From Lepisosteus oculatus (taxonomy: Eukaryota; Chordata; Actinopteri; Semionotiformes; Lepisosteidae), in contig NC_090709.1 in NCBI RefSeq assembly GCF_040954835.1, forward strand, positions 41,672,490 to 41,736,489: 64,000 bases of DNA, read 5' to 3'. The notes under the pieces are model-generated. The model saw nothing but the letters and a program-made list of their open reading frames with translations, ran no database searches and was not told the DNA's origin. The translations under genes and the position numbers were made by a program. The first letter of the stretch is position 1. Each line of letters begins with the position of its first letter. Positions 51,318 to 63,990 of this stretch are shown here, piece by piece.

Positions 51318-53466
51318 CCCAGTCCAGTGAGTCTAATAGCACAGGGGTCCCCCAGTCCCGTGAGTCTTACAAATCAGGAGTCCCCCAGTCCAGTGAGTCT
51401 TACAAATCAGGAGTCCCCCAGGCCAGTGAGTCTTATAGCTCAGGGGACCCCAGTCCACTGAGTCTAACAGCACAGGGGTTCCCAGTCCAGTGAGTCTTAC
51501 AAATCAGGAGTCCCCCAGTCCAGTGAGTCTTACAGCTCAGGGGTCCCCCAGTCCAGTGAGTCTTACAGCTCAGGGGTCTCCAGTCCAGTGAGTCTCATAG
51601 CTCAGGGGTCCCCAGTCCAGTGAGTCTAACAGCTCAGGGGACCCCAGTGCAGTGAGTCTTATAGCTCAGGGGTCCCCAGTCCAGTGAGTCTCATAGCTCA
51701 GGGGTCTCCAGTCCAGTGAGTCTTATAGCTCAGGGGTCCCCCAGTCCAGTGAGTCTAACAGCTCAGGGGTCCCCCAGTCCAGTGAGTCTTATAGCTCAGG
51801 GGTCCCCCCAGTCCAGTGAGTCTTATAGCTCAGGGGTCCCCAGTCCAGTGAGTCTCATAGCTCAGGGGTCCCCAGTCCAGTGAGTCTCATAGCTCAGGGG
51901 TCCCCCAGTCCAGTGAGTCTTACAGCTCAGGGGTCCCCAGTCCAGTGAGTCTTATAGATCAGGGGTCTCCAGTCCAGTGAGTCTTATAGCTCAGGGGTCC
52001 CCCAGTCCAGTGAGTCTCATAGCTCAGGGGTCCCCAGTCCAGTGAGTCTTATAGCTCAGGGGTCCCCAGTTCAGCGAGTCTTATAGCTCAGGGGTCCCCC
52101 AGTCCAGTGAGTCTTATAGCTCAGGGGTCCCCCAATCCAGTGAGTCTTATAGCTCAGGGGTCCCCCAGTCCAGTGAGTCTTATAGCTCAGGGGTCCCCAA
52201 TCCAGTGAGTCTCATAGCTCAGGGGTCTCCAGTCCAGTGAGTCTCATAGCTCAGGGGTCCCCAGTCTAGTGAGTCTTACAGCTCAGGGGTCCCCCAGTCC
52301 AGTGAGTCTAACAGCTCAGGGGTCCCCAGTCTAGTGAGTCTTACAGCTCAGGGGTCCCCCCAGTCCAGTGAGTCTCATAGCTCAGGGGTCCCCAGTCCAG
52401 TGAGTCTTACAGCTCAGGGGTCCCGTCCAGTGAGTCTTACAGATCAGGAGTCCCCCAGTCCAGTGAGTCTTAAAGCTCAGGGGTCTCCAGTCCAGTGAGT
52501 CTCATAGCTCAGGGGTCCCCCAGTCCAGTGAGTCTTATAGCTCAGGGGTCCCCAGTGCAGTGAGTCTCATAGCTCAGGGGTCCCCAGTCCAGTGAGTCTT
52601 ATAGCTCAGGGGACCCCAGTCCAGTGAGTCTAACAGCTCAGGGGTCCCCCAGTCCAGTGAGTCTTATAGCTCAGGGGACCCCAGTCCAGTGAGTCTTATA
52701 GCTCAGGGGTCCCCAGTTCAGTGAGTCTTATAGCTCAGGGGTCCCCCAGTCCAGTGAGTCTTATAGCTCAGGGGTCCCCAGTTCAGTGAGTCTTATAGCT
52801 CAGGGGTCCCCCAGTCCAGTGAGTCTCATAGCTCAGGGGTCCCCCAGTCCAGTGAGTCTCACAGCTCAGGGGTCCCCAGTCTAGTGAGTCTTACAGCTCA
52901 GGGGTCCCCCAGTCCAGTGAGTCTTATAGCTCAGGGGTCCCCAGTCCAGTGAGTCTTATAGCTCAGGGGTCCCCCAGTCCAGTGAGTCTTATAGCTCAGG
53001 GGACCCCAGTCCAGTGAGTCTCATAGCTCAGGGGTCCCCAGTCCTGTGAGTCTTATAGCTCAGGGGTCCCCAGTCCAGTGAGTCTCACAGCTCAGGGGTC
53101 ACCAGTCCAGTGAGTCTGATAGCTCAGGGGTCCCCCAGTCCAGTGAGTCTTATAGCTCAGGGGTCCCCCAGTCCAGTGAGTCTTATAGCTCAGGGGTCCC
53201 CCAGTCCAGTGAGTCTTATAGCTCAGGGGTCCCCAGTCCAGTGAGTCTCATAGCTCAGGGGTCCCCAGTCCAGTGAGTCTTATAGCTCAGGGGACCCCAG
53301 TCCAGTGAGTCTCATAGCTCAGGGGTCCCCAGTCCAGTGAGTCTTATAGCTCAGGGGTCCCCAGTCCAGTGAGTCTCATAGCTCAGGGGTCCCCAGTCCA
53401 GTGAGTCTCATAGCTCAGGGGTCCCCAGTCCAGTGAGTCTCATAGCTCAGGGGTCCCCAGTCCAGT
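51318..53466 (+). repeat. 33-bp minisatellite (family B), about 2.1 kb
   Basis: Units AGCTCAGGGGTCCCC with AGTCCAGTGAGTCTTAT. It is the same family as 2282-3033 and 5795-6546 in reverse complement. It splits the family G array. Confidence 0.95.
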
Positions 53467-53494
53467 GGTTCAAAAGGTAGGCGACAGTGGACAC

Positions 53495-53640
53495 CTCTCA
53501 TTGGCTCACAGGGAAGACCGCTGACAGTGCTCGCAGAGAAGCGCACAGACACTCCTGATTGGTTTCAGAGATGCTGAGAATGGAAACTCCCGATTGGCTC
53601 GCTAAGAAGGCGGGGCGGAGTCGATACGGTGTAAATATAC
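53495..53640 (+). promoter_or_regulatory. Promoter-like cluster: three inverted CCAAT boxes, GC box, TATA-like box
   Basis: ATTGG at 53500, 53558 and 53593, GGGGCGG at 53612-53618, then TAAATATA at 53632-53639. The order and spacing resemble an NF-Y/Sp1 promoter reading to the right. No exon is recognised downstream before the family G array. Confidence 0.4.
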
Positions 53641-53867
53641 TGTATTTGTTTTGCGGTTGAACTGCGAGAGTGTTTACAGAGTTACAACCCACCTGCCTTC
53701 AGAGAAGAGGATATTTTTAGTGTCTGCTTGAGGGGGCCCTCGAACCTGTGTTTTGAGAAGCGGATACTTCTCAGTACTGTGCCGCAGTTCAGAAATATCT
53801 GTCTAGCGAGCCACTGACGATAACCCTTTGTAAAAAACACCTTTTTTTTTGATTTGGTATACAAAAA

Positions 53868-55670
53868 ACTACACAACCTCACGACAGGAAAATAAATTTG
53901 TGGCACTGATTGGTACATAAAACCTACCCAACTTCACGACAGGAAAAATGTGTCACTGACACAAAAACACTACACAACTTCGCGACGGGAAAAATAGGTG
54001 CCACTGGCACAGAAACACTACACAACTTCACGACAGGAAAAATAGGTGTCACTGGCACAAAAACACTACACAACTTCACGACAGGAAAAATAGGTGTCAC
54101 TGGCACAGAAACACTACACAACTTCACAACTGGAAATATAGGTGCCACTGGCACGAAAACACTACACAACTTCACGACAGGAAAAATAGGTGCCACTGAC
54201 AAAAAAACACTACACAACTTCACGACAGGAAAAATAGGTGCCACTGGCACAGAAACACTACACAACTTCACGACAGGAAAAATAGGTGTCACTGGCACAA
54301 AAACACTACACAACTTCACGACAGGAAAAATAGGTGTCACTGGCACAGAAACACTACACAACTTCACAACTGGAAATATAGGTGCCACTGGCACGAAAAC
54401 ACTACACAACTTCACGACAGGAAAAATAGGTGCCACTGACAAAAAAACACTACACAACTTCACGACAGGAAAAATAGGTGCCACTGGCACAGAAACACTA
54501 CACAACTTCACGACAGGAAAAATAGGTGTCACTGGCACAAAAACACTACACAACTTCACGACAGGAAAAATAGGTGTCACTGGCACAGAAACACTACACA
54601 ACTTCACAACTGGAAATATAGGTGCCACTGACACAAAAACACTACACAACTTCACGACAGGAAAAATAGGTGTCACTGGCACAAAAACACTACACAACTT
54701 CAGGACAGGAAAAATAGGTGCCACTGGCACCTACACAACTTCAGGACAGGAAAAATAGGTGTCACTGGCACGAAAACACTACACAACTTCACGACAGGAA
54801 AAATAGGTGCCACTAGCACAAAAAAACACTACACAACTTCACGACAGAAAAAATAGGTGCCACTGGCACAAAAACACTACACAACTTCACGACAGGAAAA
54901 ATAAGTGCCACTGACACCAAAACACTACACAACTTCACGACAGGAAAAATAGGTGTCAATGACACAAAAAACTACACAACTTCATTACAGGAAAAATAGG
55001 TGCCACTGACAAAAAAACACTACACAACTTCAGGACAGGAAAAATAGGTGTCACTGGCACAAAAACTCTACACAACTTCACAACAGGAAAAATAGGTGCC
55101 ACTGGCACAAAAACACTTCACAACTTCACGACAGGAAAAATAGGTGTCACTGGGACAAAAAAATACACAACTTCATTACAGGAAAAATAGGTGCCACTGG
55201 CACCTACACAACTTCACGACAGGAAAAATAGGTGCCACTGACACAAAAAACTACACAACTTCATTACAGGAAAAATAGGTGCCACTGGCACCTACACAAC
55301 TTCACGACAGGAAAAATAGGTGTCACTGGCACAAAAACACTACACAACTTCACGACAGGAAAAATAGGTGCCACTACCACAAAAACAGTACACAACTTCA
55401 CGACAGGAAAAATAGGTGCCACTGGCACAAAAACTCTACACAACTTCACAACAGGAAAAATAGGTGCCACTGGCACAAAAACACTTCACAACTTCACGAC
55501 AGGAAAAATAGGTGTCACTGGGACAAAAAAATACACAACTTCATTACAGGAAAAATAGGTGCCACTGGCACCTACACAACTTCACGACAGGAAAAATAGG
55601 TGTCACTGGCACAAAAACAGTACACAACTTCACGACAGAAAAATTGGTGTCACTGGCACAGAAACAGTAC
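53868..55670 (+). repeat. ~46-bp minisatellite (family G), block 2
   Basis: Same unit as 49038-50360. An internal higher-order period of 240 bp is visible (the TTCACAACTGGAAATATAGG variant recurs at about 54120, 54360 and 54600). Confidence 0.94.
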
Positions 55671-55989
55671 ACAGAACAGAACGGATTTCTAATTTTGATA
55701 TGACATGAAATTCTATCATCTTTCATATAATGACTTTTTACATCATGTACAGACCTGAGATTTATGTATTTCAAATGACATTAAAATTGCATCAGCAATT
55801 ATTTCATTAGACAAATATTTCTGTCACGTACAGAACAGATTTATATACTTGAAATGACGTCATCTTTCATATAATGACTTGTTTCATGAGATATATCATG
55901 TACAGAACTGAGATTTATCATTTTGAAATGCCCTACAATTCTAATTCAATGTACTTATTGCGTTGGACAAATATTTCGATCAGGTACAG

Positions 55990-57080
55990 ACCCATCTTAA
56001 CATCTATGAACTTAATTAATAAGCTTACTCTCCAATTCTCTAAGATAGCAGATCTCACGGTCAGCCCTGCCCTGGGTTGTTTTAAAAAGATTAAATGTCG
56101 TTTTTAGGAAATGTTATTTTTTTAAGCTGAATGCACGTTTTATGTACTGTTTGCTGCTTATTTACAGCGGTAAAGTGCCTTTTCAAGCAAACTTATGACT
56201 ATTTTCAGATGTATTCTTCAGAAACAATTCAACATTCTTCAGTTTTCAATAAAGTTTCTGGACTCTTAATTGCTTAATTGATGAAGTCTCCTGATTGGCC
56301 GGGATGCGATCTCACTCAGGTGGTGTGAGAGAGGTCTGTGGTCCAGACCGGAGAGAAACGTCATTTGTCGGATCAGATCACAGGAGAAAGAGAGAGAGCG
56401 GAGGTCCTGTCGTGAACACAGCCGAGCTGACTGGGCTTGGAAGCAGAGGTACCGCGTGTGGGTGATGTACGGTGTTCAGCGCAAACTTCATACTGACCGC
56501 TGTGGGTCAGTTCTAACGAGCTCTCGGAGAGCACGCTGCTGTCTGGAGAAGAGCTACAGCTCTGAGCTCAATGCTACGAAAAACCGTGCGAAGTCAAGTT
56601 GGAGACCAGCTGAACTTGTGCTCAATACACAAAGGGCTCAGCATTGTTGTCCTAATTAGCACGGACTACAAGACGCTCTGAATCGCGACATTTCAGTTTA
56701 TTTAAACCGTAAATTAATGTTGGTCACGTTAATATAGAACTATTACTTTCTGTCGTGTTTATGTATAACGGGATGTTCCTGTTTTTAATTTAAGAGGGTC
56801 ATTCATGCTAAATTATACCAGATGAGTGTACGAGATTACTGACGCCATACTCAAGTGCAATTAGTCCCGACACAAACGAGAGCAGCAGTTGCGGGTTTGA
56901 ATTTGAACGCGAATCCTATTGAAGCGGGTTTTATTTGCACTGGTAAATGACGAAGATTCATACGGAGATCCTTCAGATGTAAGCGAACGTTTTTTTCGGT
57001 TGTATGTGTAACTTATACATTTGTTGCTCCACAAGTCTTCTGCACATTTAGAGGAGACATGCTGCACTTTATCTAAGTGT
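55990..57080 (+). repeat. Segmental duplication, copy 1 (with copy 2 at 58275-59284)
   Basis: About 1 kb matching 58275-59284 with scattered differences. Shared parts include CAATAAAGTTTCTGGAC, CTCCTGATTGGCCGGG and GAGAGCACGCTGCTGTCTGG. Each copy has an AATAAA, an ATTGG box and a ~60-codon open frame (56456-56659 and 58730-58918) that is similar but not recognisable. A partial third copy lies at 57085-57540. Confidence 0.8.
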
Positions 57081-57084
57081 GTTT

Positions 57085-57540
57085 TTAATTTGTGTGAAGT
57101 TAGAGACCAGCTGAACTTGTGCTTAATACACAAAGGGCTCAGCATTGCTGTCCTAATTAGCACCGACTACAGGACGCTCTGAATCGGAGCATTTCAATTA
57201 ATTTAAACCGTAAATGAACATGTAGGCCACGTTATTATATAATTACTTTGTGTCGTGTTTATGTATAACGGGATGTTCCTGTTTTTAATTTAAGAGGGTA
57301 ATTCAAGCTAAACTATACCAGATGAGGGTACGAGACTACTGCGTTTGATTTTGAACGCGAATCCTATTGAAGCGGGTTTTATTTGCACTGATAAATGACG
57401 AAGATTCATACGGAGATCCTTCAAATGTAAGCGAACGTTTTATTTCGGTTGTATGTATAATTTATACATTTGTGTCTGCACAAGTCTTCTGCACTTTTAG
57501 GGGCGACATGCTGCACTTTATCCCAGTTTGTTTTTAATGT
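57085..57540 (+). repeat. Partial third copy of the 56/58-kb segment
   Basis: Starts in GAGACCAGCTGAACTTGTGC and follows the same sequence through GACGAAGATTCATACGG. Confidence 0.7.
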
Positions 57541-57824
57541 GTGTAACGTCTCTATTTGAGGCTGCGAGTTAGTTACGGTATGTCCAGCAGTGGACAAAGG
57601 CGAGGACCACATCTTCCTCACCGCGGAGTCGGTCAATAGTGACTAAAAGCACCGGCTAATGTCCAGAAACGTTTGCGTTTGTTTTTTTTAAACGGATCGT
57701 AAAATAAGGGACTGGTACGTGGTTCCATCTCCAGGTAAGAAAACATGAGTTTTGCTGCTCAAAAAAATGTTCAGCTTTGGCGATTGATGAAGATCTGTTT
57801 CACTTCATGTCGGGTCAAGACACC

Positions 57825-57905
57825 AACCCGATTGGTCCAGAGGGCAGCCAAGGGAATCTCCTGATTGGTTCACAGAAAGGTAACCAGCACTCCTGATTGG
57901 TCCAG
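57825..57905 (+). promoter_or_regulatory. Three CCAAT-type boxes at ~32-bp spacing
   Basis: ATTGG at 57831, 57864 and 57896, 33 and 32 bp apart, about three helical turns, a spacing favourable for cooperating NF-Y complexes. The flanking sequences are partly repeated. No gene start is recognised after it. Confidence 0.35.
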
Positions 57906-58274
57906 AGGGCAGCTCTGGGAGGGCTCTGTCTGAAAGTGCGCTGGGCAGTAGTAGCGGGCGCTTAAGGAGAGTTCAGGACGTCCGAGGTCTGTTCGCCTCC
58001 AGGTCTTCAGACCTCAGACTCTCCTCCAAGCAGACAGCAGCGGGCTTAAACAACCAGCTGGCTCTTGACGTTGTGCTTGTTCCTGGTTTAGTGGCGCCCC
58101 GGCAGTATTTTTAGCGACAGAAAGGATTGAAGAAGCAGAAGACGGGACCGGGAGTCGGGAAGAGACCGGCGAGAGTCCAGTTTGGGTGTGTGTGTGTGTG
58201 GTGGGGGAGGCATTGAGATTTTCGTCGCTGACAATTTTATCTCATTCGACGGAGAGTCGCGTACAGAACTGACA

Positions 58275-59284
58275 CCCATCTTAACATTTATGAACTTGAA
58301 TATTGATCAGCTTACTCTGCAGTTTTCCGGTCGCAGGTCTGCTCTGCCCCGAGTTGTTTAAAAGATCGAATGTCGGCATTGGGGAAATCTTATTTTTCCA
58401 ACCGAATTCACTTTTACGTACTGTTTGCTGCTTTTTATCCTTGTTGCAAGTGACTTTTCAATCCAAATTATGACTATTTTCAGATGCACTCTTCAGAAAC
58501 TGAACTTGTGTTGTCAATAAAGTTTCTGGACGCTTAATTGATGAAGTCTCCTGATTGGCCGGGGTGCGATCTCACTCAGGTGATGTGAGAGAGGTCTGTG
58601 GTCCAGACCGGAGGGAAACGTCATTTGTCGGATCAGATCACAGGAGAGAGAGAGAGCGGAGGTCCTGTCGTGAACACAGCAGAGCTGACTGGGCTCGGAA
58701 GCAGAGGTACCGCGTGTGTGTGATGTACAGTGTTCAGGTGCAAACTTCATACTGACCGCTGTGGGTCAGTTCTAACGAGCTCTCGGAGAGCACGCTGCTG
58801 TCTGGAGAAGAGCTACAGCTCTGAGCTCAATGCTACGAAAAACCGTGCGGAGTCAAGTTGGAGACCAGCTGAACTTGTGCTTAATACACAAAGGGCTCAG
58901 CATTGTTGTCCTAATTAGCACAAACTACAAGAGGCTCTGAATCGCGACATTTCAATTTATTTAAACCGTAAATTAATGTTGGTCACGTTAATATAGAATT
59001 ATTACTTTGTGTCGTGTTTATGTATAACAGGATATTCCTGTTTTTACTTTTAAAAAGGGCATTTATGCTAAAATACACCGGATGAGGGTACAAAACTACT
59101 CTCTGCTACTCAAGTGCAATTAGTCGTTGAACAAACGAGAGCAGCGGTTGCGTGTTTGAGTGTGATCTGAACGCGAATCCAATTATAGCGGCTTTTATTT
59201 GCACTGATGAACGATTTAGATGAAGACGGAGGTCTTTCGTATGGAAGCGACCGGTTTTATTTTTCGCTTGTATGTGTCTGTAAG
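58275..59284 (+). repeat. Segmental duplication, copy 2, abutting an Ig exon remnant
   Basis: Partner of 55990-57080. It ends where the partial Ig exon at 59285 begins, so the duplication seems to have replaced the 5' part of that exon. Confidence 0.75.
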
Positions 59285-59866
59285 GACCTGAGGGCGTCTG
59301 ATCAGGGGAGCTACAGAGTGAGGGACCTTCAGGGAAACACTATCGTCATTGTGGGAGGTGAGCAGGTCTACAGTAGGGTCACTAGAGGGGTCTACACTCC
59401 TGACAGAGGGCGTTCTTATATCATCCTCTGTCCTGATTGTCTTTCAGCTCACAGAGACACTGTCACCCTGCAGCCTGGAGCCTCTCTGTCTGTCCCCCTG
59501 TTCACTGGAGAGCCAGTGGAGGTGCTGTTTGACCCTGCAGGAGCTGGAGACTCGACCTCAGTGTGTTCTGTCCAGAACAGCACAGCCCGCTGTGTCCCCC
59601 AGTACAGAGACAGAGTGTCGGTGCAGGATGGCTCTCTGACACTGTACTCCCTCACTCCAGAGACGCGCGGTACAGAGACGCACCTGACCTGTATCTGTAC
59701 AGTCCAGAGACGCACAGTAGAGTCACACCTGACCTGTATCTATACAGTCCAGAGATGCGTGGTCCAGAGACGCACCTGTCCTGTATCTGTACAGTCCAGA
59801 GACGCACCTGTCCTGTATCTGTACAGTCCAGAGACGCACCTGTCCTGTATTTGTGAAGAAGGTTGA
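59285..59866 (+). pseudogene. Decayed Ig-superfamily gene: two partial Ig exons
   Basis: Exon A, 59285-59357, encodes DLRASDQGSYRVRDLQGN and ends with donor GTGAGC in phase 1. It is only the C-terminal third of an Ig domain, and the usual Cys after GxY is replaced (SYRV). Exon B, from 59448 (acceptor TCTTTCAG, phase 1), encodes VTLQPGASLSVPLFTGEP, VLFDPAG, SVCSVQ, TARCVPQYRDRVSVQDG and SLTLYSLTPE, then runs into a 32-bp repeat and stops at 59866. A and B look like complementary parts of one fish Ig-domain type. No start or TM is found, so I treat it as a pseudogene or gene fragment. Confidence 0.65.
59650..59865 (+). repeat. 32-bp repeat that truncates the Ig exon
   Basis: Units CAGTCCAGAGACGCACCTG and TCCTGTATCTGTA, about six copies, replacing the end of the exon B Ig domain. 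Confidence 0.85.
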
Positions 59867-59899
59867 GTCTGGATGTGAGATCGCTCAGGGAAGGTGACA

Positions 59900-60620
59900 T
59901 TAAACCAGTCAGTTTCTTTCCTAAGTCTCGTTTGGCATCTTCACTGTCCTGGAGTTTCTCTCTAATGGTTAGTCACTAATCCAGGCAGTCTTTTCCCTGA
60001 ATATTTTGTGTTGGATATTCAGTTTACTGGATAGTAATTGGAATGGTTAGTCACAACACACTTTGTCCTGAATATTCACTCTTATTCACTATAGTGGCCA
60101 GTCACTGTGATAGTGAATCACTGTAACAGATATTCACTGAACTGGCCAGTCACTATTACTGGCATGTGTTGTAATATATAATTGCTTACAATTATTCACT
60201 TTAACGGATATTCACAGTGATTGGTACTGTGTATTCACTGTAACGGATAAGCGCTGTCAAAATTATTCTGTGACTGATAGTCTCTGTACTGGAGATTCAC
60301 TGTCATAGATAATTTTCTGTATTGGAAATTCACAGTAATGGTTTACAAGATATTCACTGAAATGGATAAGTCACTACACTCATTGGTGTCTTTGCCTATT
60401 TATTATTTTATTAAATTTGCTGTACAGAATGTTCACTGTAATGGTTGGACACTAAACCAGTCACTGTTTTCTGTGAATAATTATTGCGTCTTCACTACGC
60501 TGGGTGTTCACTGGAATGGCTGCACACAAAAACGGTCAGTGAATTTTGTGAGTAATTATTGTGCTACATAATCTCTGTGCTGGGGGTTCACTGGAATGGT
60601 GAGTCACTAAACCAGTGTGT
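59900..60620 (+). repeat. Degenerate short repeats
   Basis: Many diverged copies of ATTCACTGTAATGGATA and TGGTTAGTCACTAAACCAG-like words. No gene. Confidence 0.65.
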
Positions 60621-61800
60621 CTCTTTGTGTTTACTGGAATGGTGAGAGGAGTGGGGTACCAGACAGTTGAAGCCAAGGAACATTCCTGTGTGACAGTGAA
60701 GGGTTGTGGAACCCTGGAAAAGTCAAGAGGAAGGACAAGACACCCCAACATTGGAGCTCTCTCCCAGTCGGACACCAGGAGCCCCGACGCCCACATCCTC
60801 CCCCATCGGGTCCATCTCTCCGGTCGTGTCGTCTGGACGTCGGACTCCAGGATCTCGGGGAAGGTTCCCTCCTCCCAGCCCGGCTCAGGCCTGAGAAGTC
60901 TGGAAGATCTGGGAGAAGCCAACAGGAAGAAACTCCTGGACCTCGACTCTGGGAGGAATCCCAGCGCCTGGACCCCCAGAAGACTCGGGCAGACGAGGTG
61001 GAGGAGCCCAGCGCCTGGACCCCCCCAAAGACTCGGGCTGCCCTGGGGTGTCAGAATAAGGAGGAGCGGGACCCGGTGGTGCCACAACAATGAAGGGGAG
61101 CCCAGGGGTGTCGGAACCCCTGAACGAGGTGAGGAAGGGGGAGAGAGAGCCTGTGGACAACACGCCTGTGTCTTTCCAGGACGGGTCACCAGAACAGCAG
61201 CTCTGGACCGGAGTAGTTGGGACTCGGTGGAGCACAGGCTGCCTTCAGGCATGTTTATTCCCAACAGGAGCCAGGTCAGACCCTGTACCACGCAGGAGAG
61301 GGCACCCCCAGACCTGCAGTTAGAAGTCAAGAGGGTGTTCTCGACCGGTCAGCACAGGAGGGGACAGGGTACCCCATCAGCACTGAAGGGCACGAGGCGC
61401 CAGGCAGGTGAGTGCAGACCCAGTGAGTCTCTCCTTCACTGGCTGTCCCTCGCAGGCGACGCTGGTCTTACATGATCGGGGCTGATCGGACCAATCTGGG
61501 ATCCACAGACTCCGAGGGGACAGAGTAGGAGTAGTCTCGGGGAGACATCCAGGGTGTCCCGATCTGCCTGCTGGAGCCTGTGAGGATGACCATGATGACG
61601 AAGAGCTGCAGGTGACCCTGATTCAGGCTGGTCCTTAGAGACGAGCTCCAGGCGGAGAGCCAGTGGACTCCTCCTATCGGGGCTCCAGGGGGGTGACCCT
61701 CAGGGCTGTGTCCTGACCTCCTGCCGTCTCCCGCCCACAAGAACCTGGTCAGTGTGCTGTTGACCCTACACTCTCGTACCCGAGTCCACCACTAGCCCAA
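60621..61800. other. Unassigned region with open frames on both strands
   Basis: Moderately GC-rich, with local repeats such as CCCAGCGCCTGGACCCCC. Frames of 264-286 codons exist on opposite strands, but neither resembles a known family, so I do not call a gene. Confidence 0.4.
61472..61605 (-). CDS. Possible isolated exon, unknown protein
   Basis: 134 bp between CACCTGCAG and GTAAGA on the minus strand. It is open and encodes a hydrophobic start LFVIMVILTGSS followed by a Tyr/Ser-rich part (SPRDYSYSVPSES). I do not recognise it, and no joining exon was found. Confidence 0.2.
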
Positions 61801-62129
61801 GGTATGATTAATGCTGTCACTCCTATATCGCACTTGGGGCATGAACCCACAACCCAACTAGTGAGAGAGGAGAACTGTTATAAAGTTACTAGCATTGATA
61901 TTGGAGCCTGGTGAAGTATTATTGTATAATTAACAGTATTACTATAACTAGTAATACAAGTGAACACTGGGCTCAATACAGATGAGGCACAGAGAGACTG
62001 CAGAGCCAGACTGCTGCCCTCAGATGCACAAACCAGTTGTCACAGCTGTGCAGCCTACAGCAGTGTGTCCTGCTCTCTGAGCTCATACACTGCGAGCCAC
62101 AAAGGTCAGGGGTCGAAGGTCAAGATTGA

Positions 62130-63990
62130 CTCCAATACACAAGTTTCCAGAGGCAGCCAGTGGGAAGACCAGTGTGGATGGAGGTTGAGGCTCTGTTCTG
62201 TGTTCATTTCTGTAGTTTTCCAGAATGTCCAGAGGCAGACAGTGGGGAAGACATGTATGAAGATTGAATCCTGTATTCGTTTTCCCAAATTTTCATGGCT
62301 TTCCAGAGGCTGACCGTGGGAAGACGGGTCTGGAGAAGGAGCTGGAATGGAGGTGGGGTGCTCTCTCCTGTCCCTCTTTTCCCTAATTTTCCAGAGTCCA
62401 GAGGTTGCCAGTGTGAAGATGGGTATGGATGAAGATTGAACCCTCCCCTATGTTTTCCCTAACTTTCCAGCATATTCAGTGGCAGACAGTGGAGAGGCAG
62501 GTGTGGATGGGGAGTTGGATGGTCTCACCTGTCTTTTTCCCTGATTTTCCAGGCTGTCCAGGAGGCTGCCGGTTATGTTGGAATGGAGGTGGGATACTCT
62601 CTCCTGTCTCTATTTTCCAGCAAGTCCAGAGGCTGACAGTGGGAAGATGGGTATGTATGAAGATTGAACCCTCTCCTGTCTCTTTTCCCTTATTTTCCGG
62701 GCTGCCAGTGGGAAGACGGCTATGGTTGGGAGATGGAATAGTGGTTGGATACTTTCTCCTGTCTAAAAGAACTGACAGTGGGAAGACGGGAATGGATGAG
62801 GAGTTGGAATGGAGGTGGGATGCTCTCTCCTGTCTCTTTTCCTTGGTTTTCCAGGATGTCCAGAGGCTGACAGTGGGAAGGCAGGTATGTATGAAGATTG
62901 AACCCTCTCCTGTTTTCTTTTCCCTGATTTTCCAGGTTGTCCAGAGGCAGACGGTGGAGAGACCGGTACGGATGAGGTGTTGGGATTGACGTTGAACTCC
63001 TTCTCCTGTGTTTTCCAGGTTGCCCAGATCCTGCCAGTCAGAAGAGAGGTAGGGTTGGGATAGAGCTTGGATACTCTCTCCTGTCCCTCTTTTCCCTAAT
63101 TTTCCAGGGTGTCCAGGGGCAGACAGTGGGAAGACGGGTATGGATGTGGTGTTGGGATTGATGCTGAACTCTGTTTTTTCCAGGCTGTGGAGAGGCTGAC
63201 AGTGGGGGAAAACGGGTATAGTTGGGATAGAGGTTAGATGCTCTCTCCTTTCCCTAATTTTCTAGGATGTCCAGGAAATTGACGGTGGGGAGACATGTAT
63301 GTTTGAAGATTGAACCCTCTCCTGTGTTCTTTTCCCCAGTTTTCCAGGCTGGCCATGGGCAGATAGTGGGAAGATGGGTACGGATGAGGAGTTGGGATAG
63401 AAGTGGGATGCTCTCTCCTGTCTCTTTTCCCTTTTCCGTTTTCCAGGCTGACCAGAGGGTGCCAGTGGGAAGACGGGTATGGCTGGGAGTTGGGATAGAG
63501 GTTGGTTACCCTTTCCGGTAATTTTTCCCTAACTTTCCAGGATGTCCAAAAGAATTGACGGTGGGAAGACCGACATAGATGGGAAGATGGATTGGAGTTT
63601 GGGTGCCGTCTAGGATGACCAGTGTGGATGGAGGTTGAGGCTCTGTCCTGTGTTCATTGCTGTAGTTTTCCAGAATGTCCAGTGGGAAGACGGGTGAGTC
63701 CAGAGGCTGCTAGTGGGAAGATGGGTATGAAAGGTGTTGGGATTGACATCGCACTGTATTTTCCTTAAATTTCCAGGCTGGCCGGAGGCTGATAGTGGGA
63801 AGACGGGTATGTATGAAGATTGAACCCTCTCCTGCGTTCTTGTTCCCTAATTGTCTGAGAAAGACAGACAGTGGGATGACCGGTATAGATGGGGGTTGGA
63901 TGGTGTCTCCTATGTTTCTTTTCCCTCATTTTCCAGGATGTCCAGAAAAGTCAGTGGGAACACCACACCAGTGTGGAGGAAGTGTTGGGG
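62130..63990 (+). repeat. Degenerate ~100-bp minisatellite to the window end
   Basis: Diverged units with TTTTCCAGGATGTCCAGAGG, CTGACAGTGGGAAGACGGG, TATGGATGAAGATTGAACCC and TCTCCTGTCTCTTTTCCCT. Each unit includes a pyrimidine tract followed by TTTTCCAG, like a 3' splice site. The array continues past the right edge. Confidence 0.85.

Noticed and set aside
60536-61475. Overlapping 264- and 286-codon frames on opposite strands
   Set aside because: No recognisable domain, no splice context, partly repetitive. Kept only as an unassigned region.
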